A DNA stretch of 64,000 bases from Rheinheimera nanhaiensis E407-8. GTDB lineage: Bacteria > Pseudomonadota > Gammaproteobacteria > Enterobacterales > Alteromonadaceae. The position numbers and the translations under genes were made by a program. A model generated the notes under the pieces. That model saw only the letters and a list, made by a program, of their open reading frames with translations, did no database searches and was not told the DNA's origin. Shown here piece after piece: positions 30,995 to 39,364 of the stretch (its first letter is position 1; every line of letters begins with the position of its first letter). The stretch covers positions 1-64,000 of the forward strand of contig NZ_BAFK01000011.1 in the NCBI RefSeq assembly GCF_000296695.1, read 5' to 3'.

Positions 30995-32158
30995 TTGCTG
31001 AACGTACGTTGGCTACCCAGCTTATCAGAGGTCACTGCAGCGCAGTGGGATGCGCTATTTACCACAGAGAGTGGTTATCCGTTTTGCCAGCACCGCTTTT
31101 TACTGGCACTGGAGCAGGGCGGCAGTGTTGATGGCCAAACCGGTTGGCACAGCCAACACCTGACACTCTGGCAGGACGATGCGCTGGTTGCCGCCGTGCC
31201 GGGCTATATAAAACAGCACTCTTATGGCGAGTATCTGTTCGACTGGCAAATTGCCGATGCGTATCGCCAGTTTGCGCTGCCATATTATCCAAAGTGGATT
31301 GCGGCCATACCTTTTACGCCTGCCACCGGGCCAAGGCTGGGTATGCTGCCAGCACTTGCAGCCGATACTGTCGCTTTTGACACCATTTTGACGCTGATCT
31401 GCGATACGTTAAAACAAGCGCTGGCCAAACGACAGTTTTACAGTGTGCAGTGGCTTTATGTTGGTCACGCGTTACATAAAAAGCTGCTACAACAGGGCTT
31501 TGTAGCCCGCCACGATGTGCAGTTTTTATGGCATAACAAAGCCTATCAGTGTTTTGACGATTACTTGGCAGGCCTTAATGCCCGTAAGCGTAAGCAGATA
31601 AGGCAGGAGCGCAGCGCAGTAAGCGGCATAAAACTGGTTACGTTTTTAGGCAGTGAGCTTAGCGCGCAGCACTGGCAGGCGATTATCCGCTGTTATCAGG
31701 CTACCTATGTAAAGCGCTCAGGCCATCACGGCTATATCAGTGGCGAGAGTTTCTATCAGTTGGGGCAAACCATGTCGCAGCAGCTGGTAGTATTTGCTGC
31801 GTTAAGTAGTGACGACAACATACAGGCGATGGCTTTGTGTTTTAAAAGCGAAGACACGTTATACGGCCGCTACTGGGGCGCCCTTGTCGATGCCGATAAA
31901 CTGCACTTTGAGCTGTGTTATTACCAGGGTATTGAATACTGTATTAAGCAGGATCTTAAATACTTTGATGCCGGCGCTCAGGGCGAACATAAGTTAAAAC
32001 GCGGCTTTGAACCTGTAACGCGTTACGGCAATTATCTGTTCGCCGACACGCCGCTAAGCCGCGCCATTGCGGATTATTTTCAGCAGGAAGCCAGGCAGCT
32101 AGCACTTTATCGCCAGCAGGCACAGCAAGCGTTACCGTTTAAACTTACTGGCGCCTAA
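30995..32158 (+). CDS. FemAB/DUF482-like GNAT-fold N-acyltransferase
   Basis: 387 residues, matching the DUF482 (FemAB-like) family: SGYPFCQHRFLLALEQGGSV at the start, then LPYYPKWIAAIPFTPATGPRL, an NARKRKQIRQER segment before the second acyltransferase half, and GAQGEHKLKRGFEP near the end. Members resemble peptidoglycan amino-acyl transferases but their substrates are unknown. It starts with TTG immediately after the kynU stop, so it is part of that operon. It overlaps the convergent DUF938 gene by 14 bp. Confidence 0.8.
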   Translation: MLNVRWLPSLSEVTAAQWDALFTTESGYPFCQHRFLLALEQGGSVDGQTGWHSQHLTLWQDDALVAAVPGYIKQHSYGEYLFDWQIADAYRQFALPYYPKWIAAIPFTPATGPRLGMLPALAADTVAFDTILTLICDTLKQALAKRQFYSVQWLYVGHALHKKLLQQGFVARHDVQFLWHNKAYQCFDDYLAGLNARKRKQIRQERSAVSGIKLVTFLGSELSAQHWQAIIRCYQATYVKRSGHHGYISGESFYQLGQTMSQQLVVFAALSSDDNIQAMALCFKSEDTLYGRYWGALVDADKLHFELCYYQGIEYCIKQDLKYFDAGAQGEHKLKRGFEPVTRYGNYLFADTPLSRAIADYFQQEARQLALYRQQAQQALPFKLTGA

Positions 32159-32744
32159 ACCAGAGCAAGCGATTATTTGCCGGCATACTGATGTCCTGCT
32201 GTAAAACAAACCTTTGCTGCTGCGCTAACAGCACAACCTGCTCACTATCACGAATACCCATTGCAGCATCGCGGCTTTTTAAACTGGTATCAAAAGCCTG
32301 ATTACTACTACTGGTAAACCTGCCGTTGTAATTAAAAGGGCCGTAGATACACAAGGTTGCCTCTGCCGTACAAAAGTCGTTTAATCGTGCAAATAGCTGC
32401 TGCACCACCGGCCACGGCATAATATGCAGCGTATTAGCGCTAAAAATACCGTCGTATTGTTTAGATAACGACATAGTGTCGCGTATATCTAACGGCAAAG
32501 GCGGCGGCAGGTTAGTTAGCGCTGAACGGCGCACACGTTCCGCCAGGGTAGATAAATATTGAGGCTGGTCACTCGTTTGCCAAATTAGCTTGGGCAAGGC
32601 TGCCGCAAAATGCACCGCATGCTGCCCGGTGCCGCTACCAATTTCCAACACTTGAGTGCAATCGGCAAACGCTTGTTGCAGCACTGCTAAAATCGGGGCT
32701 TTGTTGTTTTCACAGGCTTGTGAAAAGGGTAGATCGTTATACAT
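32145..32744 (-). CDS. DUF938 SAM-dependent methyltransferase-like protein
   Basis: 199 residues. LPFSQACENNKAPIL at the N-terminus and the class I methyltransferase motif VLEIGSGTGQHAVHFA (about 34-49) identify DUF938. Substrate unknown. ATG 32744 has AAGG eight bases upstream; a TTG two codons earlier is less likely. It follows the SGNH gene by 11 bp on the same strand and probably shares its transcript. Confidence 0.85.
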   Translation of the reverse strand: MYNDLPFSQACENNKAPILAVLQQAFADCTQVLEIGSGTGQHAVHFAAALPKLIWQTSDQPQYLSTLAERVRRSALTNLPPPLPLDIRDTMSLSKQYDGIFSANTLHIMPWPVVQQLFARLNDFCTAEATLCIYGPFNYNGRFTSSSNQAFDTSLKSRDAAMGIRDSEQVVLLAQQQRFVLQQDISMPANNRLLWFRRQ

Positions 32745-32755
32745 TCGCAATTACC

Positions 32756-33481
32756 TTAAAAACCGCGCTGTTTACTATAGGCAAACAGCTGCTGTGCCCA
32801 ATGCCGATAGCCATCAGCCGACGGGTGAAAGCCATCCGCTGAGAGCATAGCGGCTGATACATTATTCGCGGTAGCAACATAGCAAGCCTTCGGCCAGCGT
32901 TGCAGCAAGCTTATCGCGCTGTGGTTTAATATTTTGGCGTTAAGCCCTAGCCAGTAATTAAGCGGAGCGGGCAGTGCACTAAAGTGCTGCATCGGCGGTA
33001 TCGCACTAAATAATACCCGCGGCTGCCCGTTTTGCTGCTGTAACAGCTGTAGGCACCTGGCAAGCTGGCGGCGAAAACGGCGGGCAGAGCAAAGCGATGT
33101 GACATCGTTAACGCCAACAGACAACACCACCAGATCAAAACTCTGGCCGTTAAGTTTTGCCAATCGAGCAGCCAAAGCGGCGCTGTCCAGCCCGGTTTGT
33201 GCTTCCAGCCGCCACTGCACCTGGTATTGCGTGGCCAATAAACGCACCAACTGGCCGCTAAGCGCATCGTCTTGCTGTGTTACCCCCACACCGGCAGCGG
33301 CCGAATCGCCACAGATCAATACCCGCAGCGGCGCAAGCTGTGCATCGCCCGACACGCCAGCCCGCAGCCCAGCAGCCTCCGGCAAACGTAGAGCAAGTTT
33401 ACGCACCCGCTTGCCTTGCCACAACAGCAGCGGCCAACAGAGCAGGGTGAGCAACCACCATTGTAAGGACAATAGATACAC
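32756..33481 (-). CDS. SGNH/GDSL-family hydrolase
   Basis: 241 residues. A hydrophobic N-terminal segment (about 4-22) suggests a membrane anchor or signal. Catalytic blocks are ICGDSAAAGVG (block I, Ser nucleophile), the Asn of VGVNDVTS (block III) and DGFHPSADGY (block V, Asp and His); block II Gly is in the TGLDSAALAARL region. Likely an esterase/lipase or acyl-ester hydrolase at the membrane. Starts with GTG at 33481; no ATG is available before the hydrophobic stretch. Last chromosomal gene before the mobile region. Confidence 0.82.
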   Translation of the reverse strand: MYLLSLQWWLLTLLCWPLLLWQGKRVRKLALRLPEAAGLRAGVSGDAQLAPLRVLICGDSAAAGVGVTQQDDALSGQLVRLLATQYQVQWRLEAQTGLDSAALAARLAKLNGQSFDLVVLSVGVNDVTSLCSARRFRRQLARCLQLLQQQNGQPRVLFSAIPPMQHFSALPAPLNYWLGLNAKILNHSAISLLQRWPKACYVATANNVSAAMLSADGFHPSADGYRHWAQQLFAYSKQRGF

Positions 33482-33587
33482 GGAGATATTAACCCAATGA
33501 TCTGAATAACTTATGTGGCATTATAATAAAACTCGTCAGCTAATTAGCAACAGTTTCAAAGCTCAAGTAACCACGTGATAATTATTA

Positions 33588-33615
33588 ATTTAACATAATT
33601 GAAATGATAGAAAGG
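33588..33615 (+). other. Xer dif-like site A
   Basis: ATTTAACATAA (33588-33598) equals the XerD arm of the gammaproteobacterial dif sequence in reverse-complement orientation. The 6-base centre and right arm (TGATAGAAAGG) are degenerate, as expected for a hybrid or phage-type arm. Weakest of the three copies. Confidence 0.5.
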
Positions 33616-33633
33616 GGCAAAAGCCCCTTTTTT
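33611..33633 (+). terminator. Rho-independent terminator beside site A
   Basis: AAAGGGGC, loop AAAA, GCCCCTTT followed by TTT. Lies immediately to the right of dif-like site A; the A-run on the other side makes it usable in both directions. Confidence 0.8.
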
Positions 33634-33818
33634 AATGAAAATCAGGTTGAGAGGATACACATGACGAATACTACCTAAAACGCGAGTTAAAAAGACTAAT
33701 AGAGATTAAAACGCATATTTCGGCCCAGTCTCCGCTCGTAAATTTTGTCGATAAACGAATAGAAGAAGAAGCTTTTGCGCTGGCATCTGGTATCAGAGTA
33801 ACCCCCGAAGAAGCAAAG

Positions 33819-34247
33819 ATGCTCAGAGAAATTTACTTAAAGGACTATGCCACCATTCGTCAGTTAAAACGCGTAGCGCAGTATCTCAGGCCAGTAAATG
33901 ACAAGATTGCCATCGAGTTTGGCGGATTTGCTAAAAGTGAAGTGCTGTATTCATTTTGGGCATCCATGCTCTTACTAATAGTTGGCATGAGTGGGCTATT
34001 ACCGCTACTAGCAAAACCGAGTTTGGTAAACTTTGTCTTTGCTATTACGACATTCGTAGCAGCAATTTTAGTTATCCGTTTTGTCGGTGCCGACTTTCAG
34101 AATTATAAAACGCTGCACTTTATTTGGCACAAGCTAAAGGCTGAAAACAAAATCGCAAATCCAGATGTCAGCATCAAAGTTAAGGGCGTCTACACACCAA
34201 ATTATCTAGACGAGTATATGACGGATGGAGGTGAAAAAGAGGGATAG
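33819..34247 (+). CDS. Hypothetical two-helix membrane protein, 5' end apparently frameshifted
   Basis: 142 residues from ATG 33819 with two membrane helices (about 45-66 and 70-92) and a soluble C-terminus. I do not recognise the family. The same frame is open for another 56 codons upstream, beginning near 33651 and encoding a charged, coiled-coil-like stretch (EYYLKRELKRLIEIK). A good ribosome site GAGAGG and an ATG at 33661 precede that stretch but in another frame, which stops after five codons. One missing base just after that ATG would restore a protein of about 195 residues. The ATG at 33819 has no clear ribosome site. Confidence 0.6.
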   Translation: MLREIYLKDYATIRQLKRVAQYLRPVNDKIAIEFGGFAKSEVLYSFWASMLLLIVGMSGLLPLLAKPSLVNFVFAITTFVAAILVIRFVGADFQNYKTLHFIWHKLKAENKIANPDVSIKVKGVYTPNYLDEYMTDGGEKEG

Positions 34248-34288
34248 CGTGTAACGCCAAGGGATTAATCCTTTCGGGCAAATACTTA

Positions 34289-34316
34289 ATTTAACATAAT
34301 ATACATTATAGGATAT
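34289..34316 (+). other. Xer dif-like site B (left phage boundary)
   Basis: ATTTAACATAA-TATACA-TTAT matches the reverse complement of the E. coli dif site through the XerD arm, the whole 6-base centre and the first 4 bases of the XerC arm; the outer XerC arm (AGGATAT) differs. 21 of 28 positions are a continuous identity. Confidence 0.75.
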
Positions 34317-34321
34317 GATAA

Positions 34322-34675
34322 TTACACGCCTAAGGCGCTAGGCTCGCTGTTCTGATTCAAACCGCCAAAAATAACAATTACGGCCAGTAATGCGGCTGTT
34401 GCTGACCGTCTAATCTTTTTTGCTAAATCGTGCCATACGGTTTTAGCTTCTTCTGTCTTTGCGGTTTCCTCTGCCAACTGCACCAAAACCCACTGCACAT
34501 TTAAACCGCACTCATGTGCAATGAATAACGCTTGTTCTTCTGTTAGGTGCCTTTTTCCTGATTTTATCTCAGACACTATGCTTCTCGTGCTTTTCGGTAG
34601 CACTTCTAAAATCTCAGCATCCTTGCTGTAGCCCTTAGCTTTCTTTAACTCTGCAAGCATATCAGCACTGAACAT
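34322..34675 (-). CDS. Phage repressor-like protein (DUF3693 type) with C-terminal membrane helix
   Basis: 117 residues from ATG 34675, which has AAGGGG six bases upstream; the TTG at 34699 would lie inside the operator. The N-terminal half reads as a helix-turn-helix (YSKDAEILEVLPKSTRSIVSEIKSGKRHLTEEQALFIAHECGL region) and the C-terminus has one hydrophobic helix (about 91-107). This layout is that of DUF3693 proteins found at the immunity end of filamentous phages. Two inverted-repeat operators lie directly upstream, and a divergent early gene starts at 34778, so it is expected to be the lysogeny repressor. Confidence 0.7.
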   Translation of the reverse strand: MFSADMLAELKKAKGYSKDAEILEVLPKSTRSIVSEIKSGKRHLTEEQALFIAHECGLNVQWVLVQLAEETAKTEEAKTVWHDLAKKIRRSATAALLAVIVIFGGLNQNSEPSALGV

Positions 34676-34685
34676 TAAACACCCC

Positions 34686-34715
34686 TTGACAATTCGCAAC
34701 TTTGCGAACTAATAT
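34686..34715 (+). promoter_or_regulatory. Rightward phage early promoter
   Basis: TTGACA (34686-34691), 18-base spacer, TAATAT (34710-34715). The first operator fills the spacer, so repressor binding would block RNA polymerase. Confidence 0.7.
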
Positions 34716-34738
34716 TTTCCTGTTCGCAGATTTGCGAA
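34693..34738. promoter_or_regulatory. Two repressor operators
   Basis: TTCGCAACTTTGCGAA (34693-34708) and TTCGCAGATTTGCGAA (34723-34738): inverted repeats TTCGCAnnTTTGCGAA with centres 30 bp apart, about three helical turns, suggesting cooperative binding. They lie between the divergent repressor and early gene. Confidence 0.8.
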
Positions 34739-34777
34739 CGCTTGTTATCTAATCAAGTATAACTTAGGGCTGGCAGC

Positions 34778-34853
34778 ATGGATATTAACGATTTAGGAAA
34801 ACTTAAGGCGCATAAACAACCGTTTAGCGTTCGCATAGTCCGAGACATTAAGA
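34778..34853 (+). pseudogene. 5' fragment of phage early gene cut by transposon
   Basis: ATG 34778 opens a frame (MDINDLGKLKAHKQPFSVRIV...) that runs about 25 codons before meeting the left terminal repeat at 34854. The frame then continues through the repeat to a stop at 34927. In related phages this position holds the replication initiator or a small regulator; too little remains to name it. Confidence 0.55.
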
Positions 34854-34890
34854 GGGCCCGACGGGATTCTGAATTTTTTTCACAAAAAGT
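34854..34890 (+). repeat. Left terminal inverted repeat of Tn3-family transposon
   Basis: 37 bp beginning GGGCCCGACGGGATTC and ending CACAAAAAGT; 36 of 37 positions match the right copy (position 4 is C here, T there). The tnpA stop is 3 bp inside. Confidence 0.9.
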
Positions 34891-34893
34891 GAT

Positions 34894-37800
34894 TCAACTA
34901 TCTGTATTTTTTGAAATATTGAGATGAAAATCCAATGGTTCTATCGGTCTGTTGATGTCAATATTGTAATCTCCAAACCGGTTAATATACGACGTCCAAT
35001 ACGGAGCGAGACATCCCAGTAATTCGGGAGTAATTTCATGCCCTTCGGCTGTTAACTGCTTCAATACTTGCGTCATTTTTGCCGTGGTATACAGAATTAC
35101 CATGTTGGCCACCAGCTGGTTATACTTGACGACTTTTTGCTGCTCATAGCGAATATTTTCGGCAATGATGCGCTCACCACCAAAGAACAACCATCTTTTA
35201 TACTGGTGGAACTCTTCTGTTTTATTGGTTTCCGCGTGAATGGTCTGACGCATGACAGGATTATCAATGTAGTTCAGCAGAAATATGGTCCGTATGACTT
35301 TCCCCAGCTCCTTAAACGCAAAATACAGCTTATTCTTACGACTGTAAGTGCCTAATCGCTTCAATAGCGTTGAAGGAGTGATCCGCCCAAGTTTAATGGA
35401 CACCATCACTCTGAGCATATCTGGCAGGTATTTTCGGATCAATTCAAAGTCGATGTTGCCGGTAAATAAGTCGTCTATATGTTGGTATTTGACTTGTTTA
35501 TCAGGCCGGAAAAATTTCAAATCATGGATATTACGGATCCGGGGCATTAACTTAATACCGAGTAAGTGTGATAATCCAAATACAGTATAGCTTTGGGCAT
35601 GGGTATCCCCATGAAGGGTGTCAGGCTGGATATCTGACTCATTTTTTTGCAGCGCGTCCAGGATATAGACACCCTCGTATGTGCCACAGGGAATGAAGTG
35701 GCTAAATAGCGCAATGTAAGTGTCTGACACGTGATAATAGCCTATACCGCCATAGCCACCATAGCGAATATGGTACTGGGACATCATGTTCTGCTCATAC
35801 AATTCCCACTTCGTGCCATCGGCTGAAGCATGGCTACCGTCGCCCCAGAATTTTGGCAAATCAAATTGATTGTATGCATTAATCACTTTTGTTAATGCTT
35901 TATCCAGTTTGACTTCGCTAACCTGCTTAATGTTTAGCCAGGCGATTTGCCGCGGGCTTAACCCCTTAATAGAACGCGCGGTTTGTGTCGGACCCAGATT
36001 ACAACCGTAACAAAATAAGGTGGCGATAAAACGGTATTGCGGATTGTCCAGCCGGCTTTTATTGCCAGAGTGCGGATAGACAATTTTATGAAGATCTAAC
36101 CAGTGCTCGGTATCTGTCAGGATGTCAACGATGCTGGTGGTGTCCATTTTGTTACTGATCAGCTCCTTTAACGCTTCAACCTTATTATCCGGACGTTCCC
36201 GCTTGGTTTTTTTCAGGCTTAGCCGGCCCGACTTTATCGTGGCACTGTCATTACCGGGAAAGCGCTCGTCGACCCGCAGTGCGGTTTCAGTAAGCCGGGT
36301 TTTGAGTAACTCAATAAATTCATCCGGCTGGTTAACGGGCAGTTCGATTTCCTGGGCATAACGGTCAATCTCCTGCTCGTACTCCTCCACCGTGACGAAT
36401 TCTTCCCGATGATCGTAGTACTCTTGTCCATGCAATACATGTACATCCCCCGAATCCAACTCCTGCTTAAGTAAGGTCCAGATAGCCAGTTCCAGATATT
36501 TGCGGTGGTATTTAACCTCCGAATCATCTCTACCTTGTGGAAGCTTTATCAGCTTGCTCCACTGTGCCGGAAACAACGGCGTTGGATCAGCGTCGCAGAA
36601 CGACAACACCTGATGCGCCGGCACAAACTCTTTGTGGCTGTTCCGCAAGGAAAGCAACAAACGGAGCAACTGGATAGTACTGTCATCACTGGTTGCGCTC
36701 TGAAGTTGCAATACATCCAGACAGCGGTACATCAGCCCCCGTTTGATTCTGTAGGGGGTCAGTAAAAAGGGATAAAAGTTATTGCCGGAGTAAGCAAGAT
36801 ATTCGTCGCACCGGGCCAGTAATACATCGCTACTCGGATTAAGGGCATCACCCACGGCGCTCAGCCTATCCAATTCGGAGCCGTTCTGGTCATACGCGAC
36901 CACCACGGCACGTAACGTTTGAATAAGCTGATTGACCTTTTTCTGCTGCTGCAGAATGTATTCTTCCAGATTTTTCTGAGCCAGGTTTTCCATCTGACGC
37001 AACATCCGGATCAGCATGTTGGTTACATCATCCAGCGCTTTACCTTTCTGGCCGCGGATCAGCAGTACAGCCAGAGCATAGCGCTTGGTGGGCTTTAGCT
37101 CACGCATTTCCTGTATATCTAAGGCCTGTGCTTCGGTCAGGAATTGCTTGAGTTTGACCGCGGGGATTTGCACCTCCGGCATGATGTCTGACAAGCTCAG
37201 CAGCCACCCGACATGCTGCAGATAAAAGTTGATCTCTTTAGCCCCCGGCTTTTTGGGTTCACGTTTAAGCTGTTGCCAGGCGCTGTAATTTTGCTCAGCA
37301 TCCTTCTGCAACAGGGTATCAATGTGCTGCCTTGCCTCAGCACTGAGGCCTTCAACGATGGATTCAAAATAAGCCGTATTCACCTGATTGCGGATAAGCC
37401 TGGCGATCCGCTGCAGCTCAGAAAAGCCGGGCAGTTCAAAACAGAAGCGAACGAGCTCCTCAAGCATGACATTGATGATGTCGGCGACATTGTCCTTGGT
37501 CTGTGCTGCCTTTCTGGCAATATCCATCAGCCACGGTTGGTGTTCGTCTGTGTAACGCCGTACGCCTCTGGCATTGCGGATATCTTCCAACTGTTTAAAC
37601 CGTGCCGCCGACTTGTTGTAGGTAGCCCATTCTGACTGTGACGGTAAGCTGTTTACCCCAGAGAACTTCATCAGATAACGGATCAGCGGTAGCGGAAAGT
37701 CTTTGGGAACAACAAAATATCCCATGCGCTGGAATAACTTCAGATGAATGAGAAAGCCGAGCCGGTGCAAGGGCTTGCGGTAGGCACTAGCCCAACTAAG

Positions 37801-37896
37801 CTCCAATTCTGTCGGCCGGTAATGCTTTTCAAGCAGCCTGGCGCTGTATTGTGAATCGAGTACCGGGTACGCGGTATCCTGATAGCCACTCTGCAT
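34894..37896 (-). CDS. tnpA: Tn3-family transposase
   Basis: About 1000 residues, full length for the family. The N-terminal DUF4158-type domain includes FLIHLKLFQRMGYFV; the C-terminal DDE domain shows the first Asp in WGDGSHASADG, the second in LHGDTHAQS and the Glu in NKTEEFHQYKRWLFFGG. It catalyses replicative transposition between the 37-bp ends. ATG 37896 is chosen; TTG 37923 and GTG 37905 are in frame and overlap the tnpS stop, so the start is uncertain by nine residues. Intact, with no frameshift. Confidence 0.93.
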   Translation of the reverse strand: MQSGYQDTAYPVLDSQYSARLLEKHYRPTELELSWASAYRKPLHRLGFLIHLKLFQRMGYFVVPKDFPLPLIRYLMKFSGVNSLPSQSEWATYNKSAARFKQLEDIRNARGVRRYTDEHQPWLMDIARKAAQTKDNVADIINVMLEELVRFCFELPGFSELQRIARLIRNQVNTAYFESIVEGLSAEARQHIDTLLQKDAEQNYSAWQQLKREPKKPGAKEINFYLQHVGWLLSLSDIMPEVQIPAVKLKQFLTEAQALDIQEMRELKPTKRYALAVLLIRGQKGKALDDVTNMLIRMLRQMENLAQKNLEEYILQQQKKVNQLIQTLRAVVVAYDQNGSELDRLSAVGDALNPSSDVLLARCDEYLAYSGNNFYPFLLTPYRIKRGLMYRCLDVLQLQSATSDDSTIQLLRLLLSLRNSHKEFVPAHQVLSFCDADPTPLFPAQWSKLIKLPQGRDDSEVKYHRKYLELAIWTLLKQELDSGDVHVLHGQEYYDHREEFVTVEEYEQEIDRYAQEIELPVNQPDEFIELLKTRLTETALRVDERFPGNDSATIKSGRLSLKKTKRERPDNKVEALKELISNKMDTTSIVDILTDTEHWLDLHKIVYPHSGNKSRLDNPQYRFIATLFCYGCNLGPTQTARSIKGLSPRQIAWLNIKQVSEVKLDKALTKVINAYNQFDLPKFWGDGSHASADGTKWELYEQNMMSQYHIRYGGYGGIGYYHVSDTYIALFSHFIPCGTYEGVYILDALQKNESDIQPDTLHGDTHAQSYTVFGLSHLLGIKLMPRIRNIHDLKFFRPDKQVKYQHIDDLFTGNIDFELIRKYLPDMLRVMVSIKLGRITPSTLLKRLGTYSRKNKLYFAFKELGKVIRTIFLLNYIDNPVMRQTIHAETNKTEEFHQYKRWLFFGGERIIAENIRYEQQKVVKYNQLVANMVILYTTAKMTQVLKQLTAEGHEITPELLGCLAPYWTSYINRFGDYNIDINRPIEPLDFHLNISKNTDS

Positions 37897-37913
37897 CCGT
37901 TGCACACTCCCTA

Positions 37914-39239
37914 TTAATCCCAATAACGTCCAGTCGCCGGCTCCGTCAGGGTTATCTCAATCATGCATTGATGATCCTGAGCCATGTGATACAGCGTGGC
38001 CAGTAAATCATCAATGCGTTCATCCAGTTGCGCTTCATCCTGTGTGGCCAGTGTCAATCGGTAACGATGGTTCGTTTCGTCAATACACTCTGCCTGTAAG
38101 GGTTTGAGACAGAAACGGTCTATTTTCTGGCGGACTTTGACCGGATCACGGCTATTTTTATGATACCGCTGCAGGCTATAGTGAAGTTCCAGCTCATGGG
38201 TCGCCATGAGTGCGCTTATAGATTGCAGCTCGACTACTTCAACACTCTGTAAGAAGGGATCCGGACTATCGATATAGCGCATCGCGGAATTCAGATCTTT
38301 CCATCCCACGTACTCCATTAATGCTTTTAGGGACCAACCACTCTGGCCAGCCCAGGTCGCAAAACCGCGACGTAAAGAATGTGCACTGTAATGGTCCGCA
38401 TCAATGAGCCCGGCCTGGGAGAAGATCTGACGTAGCAGCGGAATAATGCTTTTGGCCGCCAACGCAGTTTGACTTACATGGCCCCAGCGGCTAATGCCAC
38501 GAAACACCGGCCCCTGGCTTAACCCGGAGATCTCCAGATACCGCTCCAGTGCGCGCACCGGACATAAACGTGCCAACGCAGGCAGACGGTATATTTCCCC
38601 TCTGTTCGATCGGTCGGCCTTGCTTCGGCGAAGATAGATCTGCATGCCTTCGTTTGTAGCCAGCGAAATGTGCTCTACCTCCATCCGACACAGCTCGTCT
38701 CCCCGAAATCCGCGCCAAAAACCAACCAGAACTAATGCCCGGTCCCGACACGTCCGCAGCAGCAATGGCTGATCATTAACCCGGATGGCCAAGGCCTCAC
38801 TTGCGTCTAACGAATGACTGATTTGAGCGAGCGTATCCAGTTGCAAAGGTTTAGCCTGTTTTTCCCTGGCCGGATGTAATTCGCGGATCCCTTTTAGTAC
38901 TTTTCTGACCATCGGGGATTTCGTCGGATCGGCAAACCCCTGTTGCCGGTGCCAGGCAGATAACCCGGAAAGGCGCTGTTTGAGGGTATTAAACGACAAA
39001 GTAACGGCATACTTCGCCAGGTAGCGGCAGATCTCCGTACTGGTGGTCGGCAGTACTCCACCAAACTGGGTTTCAAAATGCTCCACAGCAGCCTGATAGC
39101 TACGTCGGGTATTGTCCCGTGTCGCAGCCTGTAAATACTGATCCAGGGTATTCACTGCACCTACGTTTATATTTGATTGTTTTTTATACGGTGTACTGTA
39201 CAGCGTTGCTAATGAGTTTCGCAAGTATACCTGATCCAA
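37914..39239 (-). CDS. tnpS: Cointegrate resolution tyrosine recombinase TnpS
   Basis: About 441 residues. An N-terminal core-binding domain (about 30-135) is followed by the phage-integrase catalytic domain: Arg in GFWRGFRGDEL, HSLRRGFATWAGQSGW with His and Arg, the late Trp in YVGWKD, and the nucleophile Tyr in AMRYID. A further 100 residues extend past the usual end. Next to a KfrA-like tnpT it corresponds to TnpS of Tn4651-type elements, which resolves cointegrates. TTG start at 39239; a GTG 29 codons downstream is an alternative. Divergent from tnpT across the resolution site. Confidence 0.88.
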   Translation of the reverse strand: MDQVYLRNSLATLYSTPYKKQSNINVGAVNTLDQYLQAATRDNTRRSYQAAVEHFETQFGGVLPTTSTEICRYLAKYAVTLSFNTLKQRLSGLSAWHRQQGFADPTKSPMVRKVLKGIRELHPAREKQAKPLQLDTLAQISHSLDASEALAIRVNDQPLLLRTCRDRALVLVGFWRGFRGDELCRMEVEHISLATNEGMQIYLRRSKADRSNRGEIYRLPALARLCPVRALERYLEISGLSQGPVFRGISRWGHVSQTALAAKSIIPLLRQIFSQAGLIDADHYSAHSLRRGFATWAGQSGWSLKALMEYVGWKDLNSAMRYIDSPDPFLQSVEVVELQSISALMATHELELHYSLQRYHKNSRDPVKVRQKIDRFCLKPLQAECIDETNHRYRLTLATQDEAQLDERIDDLLATLYHMAQDHQCMIEITLTEPATGRYWD

Positions 39240-39292
39240 AGGGCTGAATTACGTACCCTGAAAAACCAGATTTAACCTGGCTCAGCGCTTAA

Positions 39293-39319
39293 CAAGTAAT
39301 AAACTATAATTATTACTTG
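39293..39319. other. Core recombination site between tnpS and tnpT
   Basis: CAAGTAATAA (39293-39302), 7-base centre ACTATAA, TTATTACTTG (39310-39319): a perfect 10-bp inverted repeat, the architecture of a tyrosine-recombinase core. A second palindrome TATGTATATACATA lies at 39362-39375, near the tnpT start, and may bind TnpT. Confidence 0.75.
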
Positions 39320-39336
39320 CTATTAATGTCGAAAAT

Positions 39337-39364
39337 TTGACTAATGTTATTTTTTATATAGTAT
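39337..39364 (+). promoter_or_regulatory. Putative tnpT promoter
   Basis: TTGACT (39337-39342), 16-base AT-rich spacer, TAGTAT (39359-39364), 40 bp before the ATG. Read by eye. Confidence 0.4.

Larger units (their letters stand above)
33588..34316. mobile_element. Possible small Xer-integrated unit between dif-like sites A and B
   Basis: A 0.7-kb segment bounded by two dif-like sites in the same orientation, holding one membrane protein gene and a terminator. It carries no recombinase, as in other elements that borrow host XerCD. Could instead be the left part of the adjacent inovirus after tandem or secondary integration. Confidence 0.4.

Noticed and set aside
37213-37635. 140-codon plus-strand frame inside tnpA
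   Set aside because: Antisense shadow of the transposase; no motif.
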